64,000 bases of DNA from Tetrahymena elliotti 4EA (Eukaryota > Ciliophora > Oligohymenophorea > Hymenostomatida > Tetrahymenidae), in the NCBI GenBank assembly GCA_000231825.2, contig JH720307.1:768880-832879 (forward strand), written 5' to 3'. This document shows positions 13,101 through 26,525 of this stretch, in pieces; positions within the stretch are counted from its first letter, which is position 1, and every line of letters starts with the position of its first letter. A program made the position numbers and the translations under genes. Below the pieces are notes generated by a model, which saw only the letters and a list, made by a program, of their open reading frames with translations, made no database searches and was not told the origin of the DNA.

Positions 13101-16100
13101 AAAAGGAAACTGGAGCAATTCTGAATACAAATTGGTCTGTCAATCTATTTCACACTTATGCTAATCAACTAGTTTACAGCTATGATTCTAACATAAAGGG
13201 GCCTTTCTATTTTTATATTGAAATTACTAATGTTGGTTACATATGCTAAATTATTGTTCCTACAAAGTCAGAACAAAAATTCTATTGCAGCTATCTTCAA
13301 CCAACTAAAGAAGATGCAAAAAAAGATGCATGCTTTTAAGCTATTATTATCCTTTATAGATAATTCTAGATTTTTGATCAGGTAAGACTTCATAAATTTT
13401 TAAAAAATATCTTCAATTATTAATAAATTAATCCTAAAAAAGTATTTAAGAAACGCATACCAAAAAGTCACAAATAAGTCAACTGATAAAAAAGAATCAA
13501 TATTTGAAGATGTGAAAGATGAAAAGCTCACAAAGATTCTTTAAAAATACTGCATTTCTTTTATTGATAAAAAATAAAAGTGCAAAACTTCCTACTTCGA
13601 ATCTGTAATGGGATAATGTTTCAAATAAAAATTTTTTATCTCTTAGCTTTAACCTTCACCTTTATCAGTGGAATAAATGTATACATTTTAATTATATTTC
13701 ATTAAGTTTAATGACAAGGGAAATAAAATACCAACTACAGGCTTTAAAGGTAACTACAACTCTGAATTAGGTATTATACATAGTACTCGTATACCAATAA
13801 CAGAAACTATTAAGTACTATCTTCAAATTCATGAAGATGATGTTTCAGCAAATTTGATTTTTTAAAAAGAATTTTAACTAAATTAAGAATAATATGGCAA
13901 ACTTATGCTAATTAATAGATTTTTAAATTCCGTGGCTCTAGAAAAAGATATTGAGTTCTATGCTGAATTTACTGAAATACATGTAAATCCTCTTGGAAAA
14001 TTATTTAAAGATCGTGGTAAAAATACATTTAAATAAGAGTAATATAAATTTGATAATTCTGATGAAATAAATGCCCTTCTCACTGTCCTTAAACCATGCT
14101 AAGATAATTAAAATATGTATGAAATCAATTTTGAACATATTGAAGCTATGATCAAATACATAGACTATATGAAAAGTAAAACAAAAATATTAAATTTAAA
14201 CTTTTCAAAAATTTTTTAAATTAGGAAACATTTTTTTACATAAAAATAATATCAAATTAAGATATCAAAAATTAATAAAAAATATTTTTAAGGGTTTGAT
14301 TTTAATTTAAAATTTATTTTTCTTTTTAAATATTGAAATTATTATAAAAAAAATTAAGAAAATAAAATTAAAATTACTAAAAATGATAGAATAATAATAC
14401 AATAAAGAATTAAAAAATTGGTTTTTCCCCAACAAATTAGTGAAACCAAATAATTTTTGACTGAATTTCTTTCAGGATTAAAAAGGATTAAGATTATGAA
14501 GAAAGAAAATAGTCTCAAAATAATTTTTTTATGAATTTTGCACCTATGAAATAATTATCTCATCAATTTTAAAAAAATAACTTTAATAGCTTGAGATATG
14601 AATAAATTTAAAAGATAGTTTTGATTTTTGTTTAATAGAATGACTAAATTTAAATTATTCTTTTAATAACTTTTAGTGGTTTACAAAATTAGAAATAAGA
14701 CTAAACTAAATGAGCAAGAGAAGAAAACTAAGATTGAAAGTATAAAGAATAAATCAGATTTAGATCCTTTTGCAGATCAAAAAGTTTCTCCTTACTATGA
14801 TTGTATAAACTTTTTTGATAGCAATAAATAGTAAGACCCAAGTGTTTATTTAGATGCAAGTGAAAAAATAGTTCTACAAAGTATCTAATCTGGTAAACAT
14901 CTTAATCGCTTCATTTATTATGGCTGTAAACGCTTTGAGGAAGTACGAATTGAATATGAATAAAAAAAAAAGTTCGACACTCTCAAAAAAATTTACAATC
15001 TAAAGAACTCTTTAGAGTAAGAGGAAGTGAAATTTACTTCAAATCCAAACCACATGGTACTTTAAGTGATGATTTTTAAAAAATATCTAAAAAGTCAGAT
15101 TAATATGTATTTAAAAAGAACTGGTTTTTTACAAGAAAAATCTTATGGTGACTATAAACACTTTCCTCATCAATATACAATATTTCCTTTAAATGTTGGT
15201 TTGCTAATGAAGCTGACTATTTTGCATAAAACATTCCTTTATCAAATAAGAGATACTTTTGGAGTGCATCACTTCTAGTAAATTCATCTTCCAAAATTAT
15301 TTAAAAAGGCTTAAAAAAATATAGAAAAAGACAAGAAATACTCTTACAATCTTGTGCAAATTCCTCACTTTTTTGTTGAAAACTTTAAAGAAATTTTAGA
15401 GGTAATGAGGAAAAGTGAAAAATATAATTAATTCTGCAAGAAATATGACATCTTTTATAATCAGATAGAGGAAAATAAGATTAAAAAATTTGACAACTAA
15501 TTTAAAAAATACCCACCAATCTCAGAGTCATATGATAAATATTAGCAAAATATCCTTCAAATTAAGATAAGTGAATTAAAGAATTCCTTGACTTCTTTAG
15601 AGTATGCTGTCAATAATAAAGAATAATCTCTTGAAAGATACGAATTCCTAGGTGATACAGTCTTGAAATGTTTATCTAGTACATAAATTTATTTTTAATA
15701 TCCTTAAAGCATGGAAGATCATCTGCACGTCCATAGGACAATTATTATTCAAAATAAAAACTTGGCATAAATATCAATCAAAAAGAAAATATTTAAGTAA
15801 TTTTACAATTTTTATAAATTCTTTTAAACTATTTAAATTTAATCAAGATATATTTTAGCTGCAAAAATTGAGATACTTTAGCCTTTAGGAATAAAATATG
15901 AGGTAGAAAATATAGATGAAGAGGGAGAAATCTAAGAAAAGATACCTGATGAATATGAAATAGCAGACTTGAAAAAGAATAATAATCAAGATAATGTAGA
16001 AGGTGAAAACTAAGACAATCAAGATCAAATAAATGAGATTAATATGTAATTACGTAAAAAGCCTTCTTATCGTCATATTAAAGGAAAAACTTTAGCTGAT

Positions 16101-17355
16101 ACACTAGAAAGTATCATTGGTGTTTTCTTTGATTAGAAAAAAGACTTAAGTCTTTGCTAATATCTTTTGTTTTCTTTGTAAGTTTTAAATAAACCAGATT
16201 TGACTTTTAACCATGTTTATGAAGAAACAATCATATAAAAATCAATGAATAATCCTATTTATATTCAATTAAAATAAATAGAGAATAAGTTAGGTTATAC
16301 GTTTAAGAATATTAACCTCTTATTTTAGGCAGTTACTCTTCCAAGTATAGAAAAATTATGCTGTTAAATTCCCAAACTAAAAAATACTAACTTCAACAAA
16401 TTACATTAATTTGATGAAAAAATATAAAAGTTTGATAATTTAGAATAAAATGAAATTGTTGATGAAAAAGTAAATAAAGAAAACATATAAAACGTTCTGT
16501 AAAATAAAAACTCAGATGAAGAAAATCTGAAAAACTACAATCTGAGTAATCAAAGATTAGAGTTTTTGGGAGATGCTGTACTTGATTTAATAATAGTAGA
16601 GTATTTATTCTACAAGTAAAAATTTAAAAACCAAAATTATTTATTTCTTTAATTATATTTACAATTCAAATAACTCATTTAAACAATTTTTTTAATACTC
16701 AAATTAGATATCCTTCTTCAGACCCTGGCAATTTGACACAAATGAAAACTTAGTTAGTTTAGAATAAAACTTTATGTTTGATAAATTTGAAGAAAGGTTT
16801 TTATGATTATATAATAGGAAGTATATAATAGAATTAAGAGGATATCAAACTACTTCTAAGCGATATTGATAAATTTGAAGATGATATATCTACTATGTAT
16901 GATACTAAGTATAATTAAACATTAATTAAAACTTTGGGAGATATTATCGAAAGTTTAGTAGGAGCAATTTTTATTGATAATAACTTAGACTATGAAATAA
17001 CAAAAAAAATAGTGATGGGTTCACTATTTGATCAGATATTAAGCATATATAGTAATTAGGATCGCTTACTTATAAATGAAGATGCGTATGTTGAAAAAGT
17101 AAATAAAATTTTTGTTAAATCTAACCAAAATCAATATTTTCCAATTATTTATTAAAATAGATAAATAAGAAAAATGATATTTAGGCCATTCTAAAAGATG
17201 ATGAGTCTGATTAAAAAGAAGGTAAAATAAAATATTATCTATGTCATCCATAAGACGAAAAATAAGTTATTTAAGAAGTCTATGCTAATGGTAAAATAGA
17301 AGCAATGGACTAAATTGTTGAGTAAATAAGCAAAAATAAACATGAGAAAAAGTGA
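10181..17355 (+). CDS. Dicer: helicase plus two RNase III domains
   Basis: Cuts double-stranded RNA into small RNAs for RNA interference. The protein begins MADLLKLRLQKKQAEQ, followed by a Ser run and a long Glu/Asp run. The superfamily 2 helicase has LETGAGKT (residues 129-136), DECH (plus strand 11245-11256) and GLTASP. A degenerate dsRNA-binding-like Dicer dimerisation segment lies near 13100-13380. RNase IIIa has RYEFLGDTVLK (about 15634-15670) and LADTLESIIG (about 16093-16120). RNase IIIb has RLEFLGDAVLD (about 16549-16590) and LGDIIESLVG (about 16934-16965). Both pairs keep the acidic metal-binding residues. The two halves are linked by a small exon (about 14476-14612) that I could read in frame, so this is one gene rather than two. 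I did not see a clear PAZ domain or a standard C-terminal dsRBD. Tetrahymena has several Dicer-like genes; the helicase points to the DCR1/DCR2 type rather than DCL1. The stop is TGA at 17353-17355. Confidence 0.93.
10975..11206 (+). other. Dicer intron with nested hairpins
   Basis: An intron of 232 bp with GT and AG ends; removing it joins GLRRG to YIRIQDIEVIIYDECH in frame. It contains a perfect 10-bp stem (ATTCTAAGAT at 11005-11014 with 11030-11039, 15-base loop). It also has a longer inverted repeat, 11043-11067 against 11148-11173, whose outer 12 bp (TACTGTAAATCC with GGATTTACAGTA) pair perfectly and whose inner seven bases also pair. Confidence 0.75.
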
Positions 17356-18058
17356 TTTTGACAGCTCAAAATGCACCAAATAAAATTTAGCCTAATTAAT
17401 TGATTAAATACCAAACCAAGATTTATTGTCTTTTAATTAAAATGTTTTTTTTAACAATTAGATTTAATTTTAATATTGTAAATTTAAAGATTCAGTAATT
17501 ACTTTTTTATATCACAATTAATTATTTTTATCAAAGTAGAAATTTATTAATAATATTCTATTTTATTTTCAAAAATTGCCTGCTTTTTTTATTTTTTTTC
17601 ATGATTAAGAAACCTTTTTGGTAAAATATTTAATTAAATCAAACTGTAATACTTCTTAATAACCTTCTTGGCTCTTAAAAAATAGCTATTTTTATCTTTG
17701 CGACATTTATGAAAAAGAAAAATTAATTTTTAAAATTCAATTTGATTAGAAAATAATCGGAAATTGATTTTGTAGGGTTAATTTCAAATATGTAATCATA
17801 CTATAATGCTATTTTTATTGATTAATAAATAGATCATCAATATAATATCATTCCAGCTTGTAATAAAAAATCTCTTAATGATCAATGCCCAAAATTTAAA
17901 TTTTTTGCATTTTGTTTTATATAAAAAGTATCCAGTATATTTGAATTATTTAAAAAAGATAAAATCAAATCAATTTTTGATTCATTATTATTAAAATTCT
18001 ATAAATTTTTTGTTTATTTATTATTTTAAGCTAGAAGAAAACAAAAAATTAATAAAGA
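17356..18058. other. Intergenic, Dicer 3' end to GTPase-SecA gene
   Basis: About 0.7 kb of AT-rich spacer between two genes on the same strand. It holds the Dicer 3' UTR and the promoter and leader of the next gene. I see no RNA gene or repeat. Confidence 0.55.
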
Positions 18059-21000
18059 ATGGGTTGTGTTTGTGCAAAACCAAAACCTTAAAGTAACAAA
18101 AATATAAGGAAGGCTGATAATTAGGGTAATGTCCATTAAAATTAAAAGCATTGATTCTAACAATTTATTGCCTTAAATAATGTAGGAGGCAAAGAGAATA
18201 GGTCAGACTCCCAATTTTAAGATAAGAATATTGCAAAGGAACAAGAGTTGCATACAAATAAAGAAGAAACGTAGATGGATCTTTTATAAAAAAAGGAAGT
18301 ATACATAGATGAGTATGAGGAAGAAGAAGTAGCAAGATATGAAGAATTTGAATATAAAGACAGAGCCCTTCTAGCTCAGTATTCATAAGTTATGGATAGA
18401 GGCAAAAAAATCAAGATATAGATTGAAAGCTAACATGAAAAACCAAAGCTAAATTAAGGCTCAGAGAAGAGGTTCAAAGAACTTTTGAATTTAACTCAAA
18501 TGATAGAATCTAATTTAGAGCAATCTGAGCTAATTTAAGGTAAAGATATTGTTATAGTTCTTGGTGCTACAGGTGTAGGAAAGTCTACTACCATTAACTA
18601 CTTGCTTGGAAAAAAGATGATTTGGTCTAAGTTTTAGAACTAAACTAAAACATATTCTTATGAAGTAGAAGGAATTACAGTAGCTAAAGGAGAACAAGAG
18701 GCAGCTAAAATAGGAACTAAACCTATGGAATCTTAAACCAAAACCATCAATGTTTATAATGTTTAGCATCCAAAAGATGAAAGAGAGCTTGTTCTTTGTG
18801 ATACACCAGGTCTTTTAGATTCATAGGGATCAATTGTAGATATTGCAAACCAAGTTGGTATAGTTAAGTCTTTATAATATGCTAAATCTATTAGAGTTTT
18901 ATTGTTGATTGGCTACAAGAATCTTACATCTGTTGAAGGCAAAGGTAAACTTATAAAAGAAGTTATCGATTTATATAGCAAACTTATTAAGGACTATGAA
19001 GAATCATAGGAAAGTGTATTAATTGGTTTCACTCATCTGAATAGCGAAACAACACTTTAGCAGATAAACAACTCTCTTAAAGCTATGACAGATTCAGTTA
19101 GTGATGACGATAAGGTTTCTCAGTTCCTCCATATTTCAATTTAAAGCATAGAAAAGAAAAATAAACTTTTTACATTGATTAAACCTCTTTAAAGTGAAAA
19201 GAGATAGAATCTTATTGACTCTCTTTTTAATATATAAGAAATTCCTTAGGAAAGAGTTAATTAGTATTTTACATATGCTCTTGCATAAAATACAAAAAAC
19301 GAATTCGAACTTATCCTTTAAAGTTATTAAAAAGATATTTCAAATTTATTTTAGAGGGAAGAATACGAATAAATTACAAACAGATTAAGTGTACTTAAAA
19401 AATTAAATGAATAACTAGAATTTGCAATTGTCAAAAAATGTTATGCAGAGAGTGTACAAACTGTAATAAATTTAGACTTAGTTAAGCAAACTTAATCACT
19501 TTTATAAAGAATAACTTCTTTGTAAGAAGATAATGTGCAAGTCCTTTTAAAAAATATCATAAAAGTTTCTAAGTATTTATGCTGGACTGATTAAATCAGA
19601 TAAGAATATTAAGAAATAAATGATTGCATAATATCATATAATGATTTCATTGACACTTTATCTAGCGCACTTGAAGAATGCAATTCGTCAATTGAAAAAA
19701 CTGAAAATTATAAAGTCATGATTTAGGATTTACTCAAGCTTTATTATATTTATTTCTGCACTGAAATAGAAGATACATTCAAAGCTAATGCTAAGACTCT
19801 CCGCATTTTCCATAAAGGTTAAGTTAAGATCAAAAGCATATATACTAATAACTTTTATAATACTGCCTGCTTTTCAATTAGCAAGAGAGTTATTTCTTTA
19901 TTAGAACAAATGAATTTGCTGCTTTAATCAAACGAAGAAGTCAATGTAAACGATTTGGAATTAAATTTATCTAAACTTAAAGATTTGCATGAGTATTAAG
20001 TAGGTGACCATCTTCAGTTAAATTCAAAACTCATTTATTAAGAATAAGTAAAGAAATGGTGTGATTTCATTTAACATAAGAAGACAGATTTCGAAATAGA
20101 CTATAGCAAATATGATTTAGTGCTAAAGTCTATAGATCATATGAAGGTAGCTTATCATTTTATTGCATAAATAAGTGGCTCATAGAGATTAATGGATGAC
20201 CATTTCCCTTAATTTAAAACAATATAAAAAGATACAACATAAAAATTAGTTTAGTAAGCAACCTTAATATTTAACAAAACAATAGCCTAAAAAAAATTAG
20301 GATTAATGGAAAAACCTATTTAATGTGCTATGGAAATAATGAATATTAGTGATGAAGTAAGAAATAAACTATAAGAAGGTTCTTAAGCACTTTTTGTTCA
20401 TTTAGGTTCTATTGTTTAAAAATTTGACATGAAATTTAGTAGCTGCTCTTCCTAAATAAAAAACTGTTTAATACCAAAATATGAAACAAATAATAAGGAC
20501 TTATTTAAAAGCGTAACAGAAGATGAATTCCAAATAGTGAGAAAGAAGATTAACTCAATTTAAAAAATATTTAAAAAAATCACAATTTAATATTATCAAT
20601 CATTTAAATTCTTTTAAACCTCAGTAACAAAAAGCAAGATTGCTTTGGAGATATTTATTGATGAAGTTTTAAAATTCACATAAGATCAAGTTAATGAATT
20701 CAGAAATCCAACAGGAATTTTAAATGGCTTATTTACATTAAAGCAATCTTCAATTCTTTTAAAGGACTTCACAAATAAAAAGTTTGATGAAAAGGCATTC
20801 TAGGAAATGATTTCTCTCATTTGTGATAATATTAACACCAAATTCTCTATGATGACTAAAATGGTAAATAGCATTTAAATTCCAAACAGTATTGATGATT
20901 CATTCAGAAATATAGAAGAGTAAATCAAGAATCTTAGCCACTTGCTCTAGTTTGTTTAAAATCTTTCAAATTACATTTTAAATTTTGAAGATAAAAATTA

Positions 21001-24000
21001 AACTATTATTGAATCTCTTATTTAAATGGTTACTAGTTGCCAGAATAGTTTTGCTTAATAGTTATATTAAAAACTAAAAACAAATATGTATGACTTTGAA
21101 AACTAAAAGCTTCCATCAGATTCAATGAGATAAAAGATTATTCTTGATTAGTTATAGAAGCTAAAAGAATACAACTACAGTTATTCTTTACTTGGAATAG
21201 ATTTATATGAAAATGTCTTAGAGAAATCTGTTTCCGAGTAGTCTAGACTTATAAAATAAGTCAGTGATTATTTGTCAGATAACCCATCATTACCTGATGA
21301 TTTCAACTAGGAAACTGCATAAAAAAATCTTACTCTAATCAGATAAGCAGGAATTCTCTATCTAACTCATTTCTATGGTAGATTAGACAATCCAGCAGAT
21401 ACTTTGTAAAGCGAATTAACTATGAAATAAAAAGGTTTAGATAAAAAAGTGAAAAGCATGGTCAAGCAATCTGATTATGATCAAATTTTAGAATACATGA
21501 AAACAATGAGTGAGGATAATGAATCTTATAAATCAATAAAGAAGATCTTAAAGGAAAAGATTAAAATGCTGTTTGATTAAATTGTTAAATCGTTCATCAA
21601 AAGAAACATTTTGGATGACATCTGCATCAATAAGATAAAGTAAGATATAAGAAGCTTAGAATAATCTAAATCAAAGCTAGCATAAATTAGATTTAAAAAT
21701 TTTAGCATTGAATAATTTTTCCCTCAAATAACCTAACATTTGACTGCATTTATGCAAAAGCAAGTTAAAAGATTTGAAGAAAAAATAGCTACATAAAAAA
21801 TAGAGAAGGCCAGCCGTTGCTTAATGGTTGTCTGTAGAGTTGTACAGAATTTTTAGAGCTACATTAGACCTGAAGATAATTAACTTCCAGATAAAATGAT
21901 AAATCAAATGAAGAATTGCCTCCATTAAATAGAAAATTAGATTGATATTAAGAACAAGCAATAAACAATTTCTATTCTATAAATTCTTTAAGTATTAGTC
22001 TAGGGCTAACACTAATACAAGGACGAATAGTATTAAATTTTACAAAAGGTTAATAAATAAATTTTAGAACAAGCAGCTATATTTGTTAATAGAAAAATAG
22101 ATTAGTAAAACGAAGAAGTAAGCATATAGAGTATTGCTGAAACACTTAAGGGAGAATACTAATATGTACTTATGTACACTTTAGAAAATTATAATTAATA
22201 ATATATTGCTTTCTTCTAACCCATATTGAAGAAGATTCAAGATGAAATGCTTGAAGTTAGAAACTTGTTTACTCAACGTAAAATTACAAACATCCTCAAT
22301 TTAGTTAATGGATCTAAAAGCTCTATCATATAGAAAGAAATTACTAACTAATTTAATAATCTTTGTGATACTTTCTTTGATTTTCTCCAAAATAGAAATT
22401 ATAATGGCACCTAAGAACTCCTTAAATTCCTCTCTTAAGTTGTTGATGGTATCCGCTCTTTTACTTACAACAATTTAAAGCAGAAATATTTTGAATTGTA
22501 AGTTTGCATAGAGCAAGAATTTAATAGACTTCAAACAACAACTGTCCAGTCACTTAATTAAATTGTTTTTGAGAGAGAGTCTGATGGCATCTATGATATA
22601 GTTTAATTTTATCAATTCAACTCTTTAATGGCTTAGTTTAACTTTTAGTATGTTAAACATGAGTAATTCAATACATAATCTTGCTAAGTCTTAGATAAAG
22701 TATAAAAACAATTAAAATAATCCATTTCCCTTTTGTAGCACACAATTTTTAATAGCACAGTCAAATTGATTGATTTTGTTGAATAGACAAGAGTTAGTTT
22801 GAATGATTAATAAATTAATGTAATCTAAATCTACAAAAAGTACTTAGCCGACATGCAATCCACTCATTCACATGTCAGTAGTTTTAATGATCTCAGTAAG
22901 TTAATCAATGAAGGATGCTGGACAGTTTAGTAAGTTATTTCTGATTTACTTAGTGCCAAGAATAAAGAAATCACAAATGGAGTTAATTCTTTGATAACAT
23001 AAAAAAATTACAAAGAAACTTCAAGAATCCTGAGACAAGTTGAAGATTTCTCAAAGAAAATTTAAGAAAGTTCTATAAATATGAACATATCTGATATATT
23101 AAAGGTAGTGTTTAGAAAATATGAAGAAAAGGCAATAGAAGCTTAAAGAAGATCTAAGGAAAAGTATGATTCAAAGTTATTTGCTCTGATAGAAGATTTG
23201 TCTGAAATGGAAAAATATTTCAAAGAAATTATTGTTTAAATTTCTAACTATAATGCATCAGAAGAAATCATAAGCTCTATTAAATTATCAATTGCTTAGC
23301 TAGCTAAACAAATCTACCAATAAAAATTTGAAGATGAGTCAGATGTGAGAGAATTTGTTGCATCTATAATCAATATCAGACAAATTGCTTTCGAAATTGG
23401 TTAAGTTCATGAATTTACTCTTGAACAAATTAGTGAACTAATAACCACTAAATTTTAGCAATTTACCCCTCAGTTCATATCTGATGTTTCTTCTAAATTA
23501 AGACAAGACAAACTTGGTTTGCTTATAATTTAGGAAAATAGTAAGAACTTTGAAGGTCTTCTAAACAAGATGATTGAGGAGCTTTCTAAGAATTAGTTCA
23601 GTTTGGAGTATGTTAATAATAATATAAAAGGTGAAAAGTTTATACCAAACGAATTTTCTATTTAATACAAATATTATGAAGAATGCTGGAAAAATCTTCT
23701 AGGTAAATGGCACCAAGGAGATCTCAAAGCAGAAACTATATTGCAAAAGACAAAATCCTTATTTAAAAAATTCTGCTCCTCTTATTAAGTAGACTACTTA
23801 AATCAAAGATAAATCACATGGTCTGCTTCATAAAAGTAAGACCTTTCTATCATGCTAGCACATCTGAGTACTTTCTGGTCTATAGTTAACTGCTAAAGAA
23901 GAGAAGACAGTTTCAGAAAATTGCACCCTGTAAATAAAATAGAATTGAATTTTTTAATTTTTACTTAATTTATTTAATTTAAAAAAGGTTTAAGTTTCAA

Positions 24001-26525
24001 CAGTGATGAGATTATTGTCTATTGATACAACAACTACTTAGATGCCTATAGAAAACCACCTTGTTTAAGTCAAGACAGGTGAAGGTAAATCGATTATTTT
24101 GGGTATAACTTCTTGCTTTTTAGGTTTACTTGGTTTCTATGTTGATTGTTGCTGCTATAGTAATTATCTAAGTTAACGTGATTTCTAGAGCTTCAATCAT
24201 ATTTTCTAATAATTGGAAATTGATAATTTTATAAAATACAATACTTTTGAGAAGTAATTTGAAGATATCATCAATGATCCAGAAGATATGAGACAAGTAG
24301 GTTTAGATTTGATTGATAATAGACTTCATAAGAAAGTTTAAATTTAAAGATAAGGTTCTTTGGGTAATTAACCTAAGAGAAGAATATTGCTTATTGATGA
24401 AGTAGATTTCTTCTTTGGTGAAGATTTCATTGGTCGTACATATCCAGTAGCTCTCTATTATAACAATCAAGATGTTATTGATATTTTGAAGTATATTTGG
24501 TAGAATAGAGCTGTCCATATTGATAAATTCAAATAAACTTAAGTTTATAAAAAGCTATTCTAAAATAACCCTAATTTAGTACCTTGGTAGGCATTTATTG
24601 ATGAGCGTATTAAAATGATGTATGAAGATGTTAACAATCTAGAAGGTCACAGATATTTGACCTACACTCCATCTGGAAAGAGTAAAACAATTATCTGTTA
24701 CAAATCATTGGATGGTATTTCCTTCAATACAGTTAAAGGATACAAAACAGCTTTTGCTTACATTTAAGAATGGGAAAAGAAAAATATAACAGAAGACGTC
24801 ATGAATGAAAATCTTTCTTTTATTATCAATGTTGGCTGCTTCTCATTTGCTTAAATACCTTAGGAGTATCAATTAGTATTAGGTGTAAGTGGTACTTTGG
24901 AAGATATGAGTGAGTATTAGAAAAATTTGACTAAAAACTTATTCAACATAAGAAAGCTAACCATTTCTCCTTCTATTTATGGATAATCTAAATTCTCTTT
25001 CAAAAAAGAAAAAGATGTCGTTGTCAAGGAAAACAAATTCCTTTATCATTTAGAAATATAATCTCAAATAGAAAATTCCATTAAGTAAAATAGAGCAGTA
25101 ATAGCTTTCTTTGAATCAAAGAGAGCTTTAGATATATTTAAAAATGAGTTTAAGACTTAACATGACTTTTAAGTACTTTCTGAGGAAACTAATTTTAAGG
25201 GGCATACTATTGTTAAAGCTGGTTCTATGAGTATGATCACACTTGCAACAAAGCCTTTTGGTAGAGGTTGTGATTTCATTAGTACAGATCCAGAGCTTGA
25301 TAAGAATGGTGGTATTCATATTATTTAAACTTTCCTCTCAGAAGATCTAGCAGAAGAAACCTAAATTAAAGGTAGAACTGCAAGATAAGCTCAATGTGGT
25401 AGCTATAGTTTGGTAGTAAATAGAGAAGATCTTGTTTTAAATTTCAATTTGAATGCTAGTGTAAAGAATTTCTCTTATGAATTCTTGCATTAGTTGAGAT
25501 AAACTACCTAGAAAAATAAAGAAAAAGGTTTATCAATAAAGCTTGAAGAAACAAGCTTATCTCACAAGGAATCTATGCACCTTAAAAACATTTTACTCAA
25601 TTACTCTCCTTCAAATAATTAAGAAATTCAAGAAATTCTTATTAAATTTAACAGAGTTACTGACAGAACTGAAAACAAAACTAATATGTATAATTTCTAT
25701 AGTGATTTAGCTGGTAAAATTGGGATTTATGAAAATAATTTCGAATATGATGAGTATAATAATCCTAAAAATGTTGGGCTTGGTAGTGATAATTCTTACA
25801 ACGATTTAAGTTTGTTAATTGGCTTGTTTTATCCTGAAGAAGGTCTCGATGAAGACATCAATCAATTACTCATACCTACTTTAAGAAAGAAGGGTTTTAA
25901 AGTGTGTGATGTTGTAGTGACAGAATAAGAATTTATTACAAAGTTGCCTTCATTTGATTAAGCTTGGGTTATTAGTGGCTATAAGTTCCACTCTCATAGA
26001 ATGGAAAGCAGATTCTAAGATGCAATTGAATATCATCTCAAATAATAAAAGGGTTTGATGATTTGGGCTGATAACAATCCTTATATAGTTCATGCTAATC
26101 TAATTTTGCAAAGAGTTAATGTGGGTTATTACAACAGATAACCTATTTTCATTAAATTAGATGGATCTGATTATGGTGATTAAATCTTGAAGGCTGGTAA
26201 TTACTTTGAAACTCAATAATTCGGTCCACATTTAATTACTACGGGTATCAATAATCTCCATGAAGGTATAACTATTTGTTATCCTTAAGTTCTTAGCAAT
26301 ACACCCAAAGATAATTTTGGTCATCTAAACATTATTGGTTTAAGTAGTGCTTCTAAACCCTGCTTCTTTGTATTATCAGGAACAGAAGATAGAGGTAGAA
26401 TTGTATTTGATTGTGGATTCACAAAGCTTATGAGAGATTAATGGAATACAGCTGGTACAGTTACTTATGTTACTAATTGCTATGCATGGTTGTACTGGAA
26501 AGAAAGATTCGTATAAAATATGTGA
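18059..26525 (+). CDS. Giant lipidated GTPase fused to a SecA-like ATPase motor
   Basis: Predicted 2782 residues in three exons; introns 18126-18185 (60 bp) and 23930-23987 (58 bp) both restore the frame exactly. The start MGCVCAKPKP is a classic N-myristoylation plus palmitoylation sequence, so membrane attachment is likely. An acidic linker leads to a P-loop GTPase: GATGVGKS at 149-156 and DTPG at 228-231, with FTHLN where N/TKxD is expected. Residues about 400-1930 are helical, Gln-rich and unrecognised. The SecA-like motor follows: HPVQVSTVMRLL spans the second splice, then TGEGKS 1967-1972, DEVD 2074-2077, GRGCDF 2362-2367 and QIKGRTARQ 2396-2404, the SecA motif VI form. The tail (about 2550-2782) has WVISG at 2597-2601 and WADNNPY at 2630-2636, possibly a glutaminase-like Rossmann fold. 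SecA is bacterial/plastid; this lineage has no plastid. Function unknown. The alternative that it is two genes is unlikely because the motor's first motif is completed across the splice. Confidence 0.88.

Noticed and set aside
14177..14680. Possible gene boundary splitting Dicer into a helicase gene and an RNase III gene
   Set aside because: A small in-frame exon (about 14476-14612) flanked by splice sites bridges the gap, and neither half has its own convincing end or start here.
24061..24090. Apparent TGA stop within the SecA-like Walker A region
   Set aside because: It is out of frame; the correct frame reads VKTGEGKS and joins upstream through the 58-bp intron.
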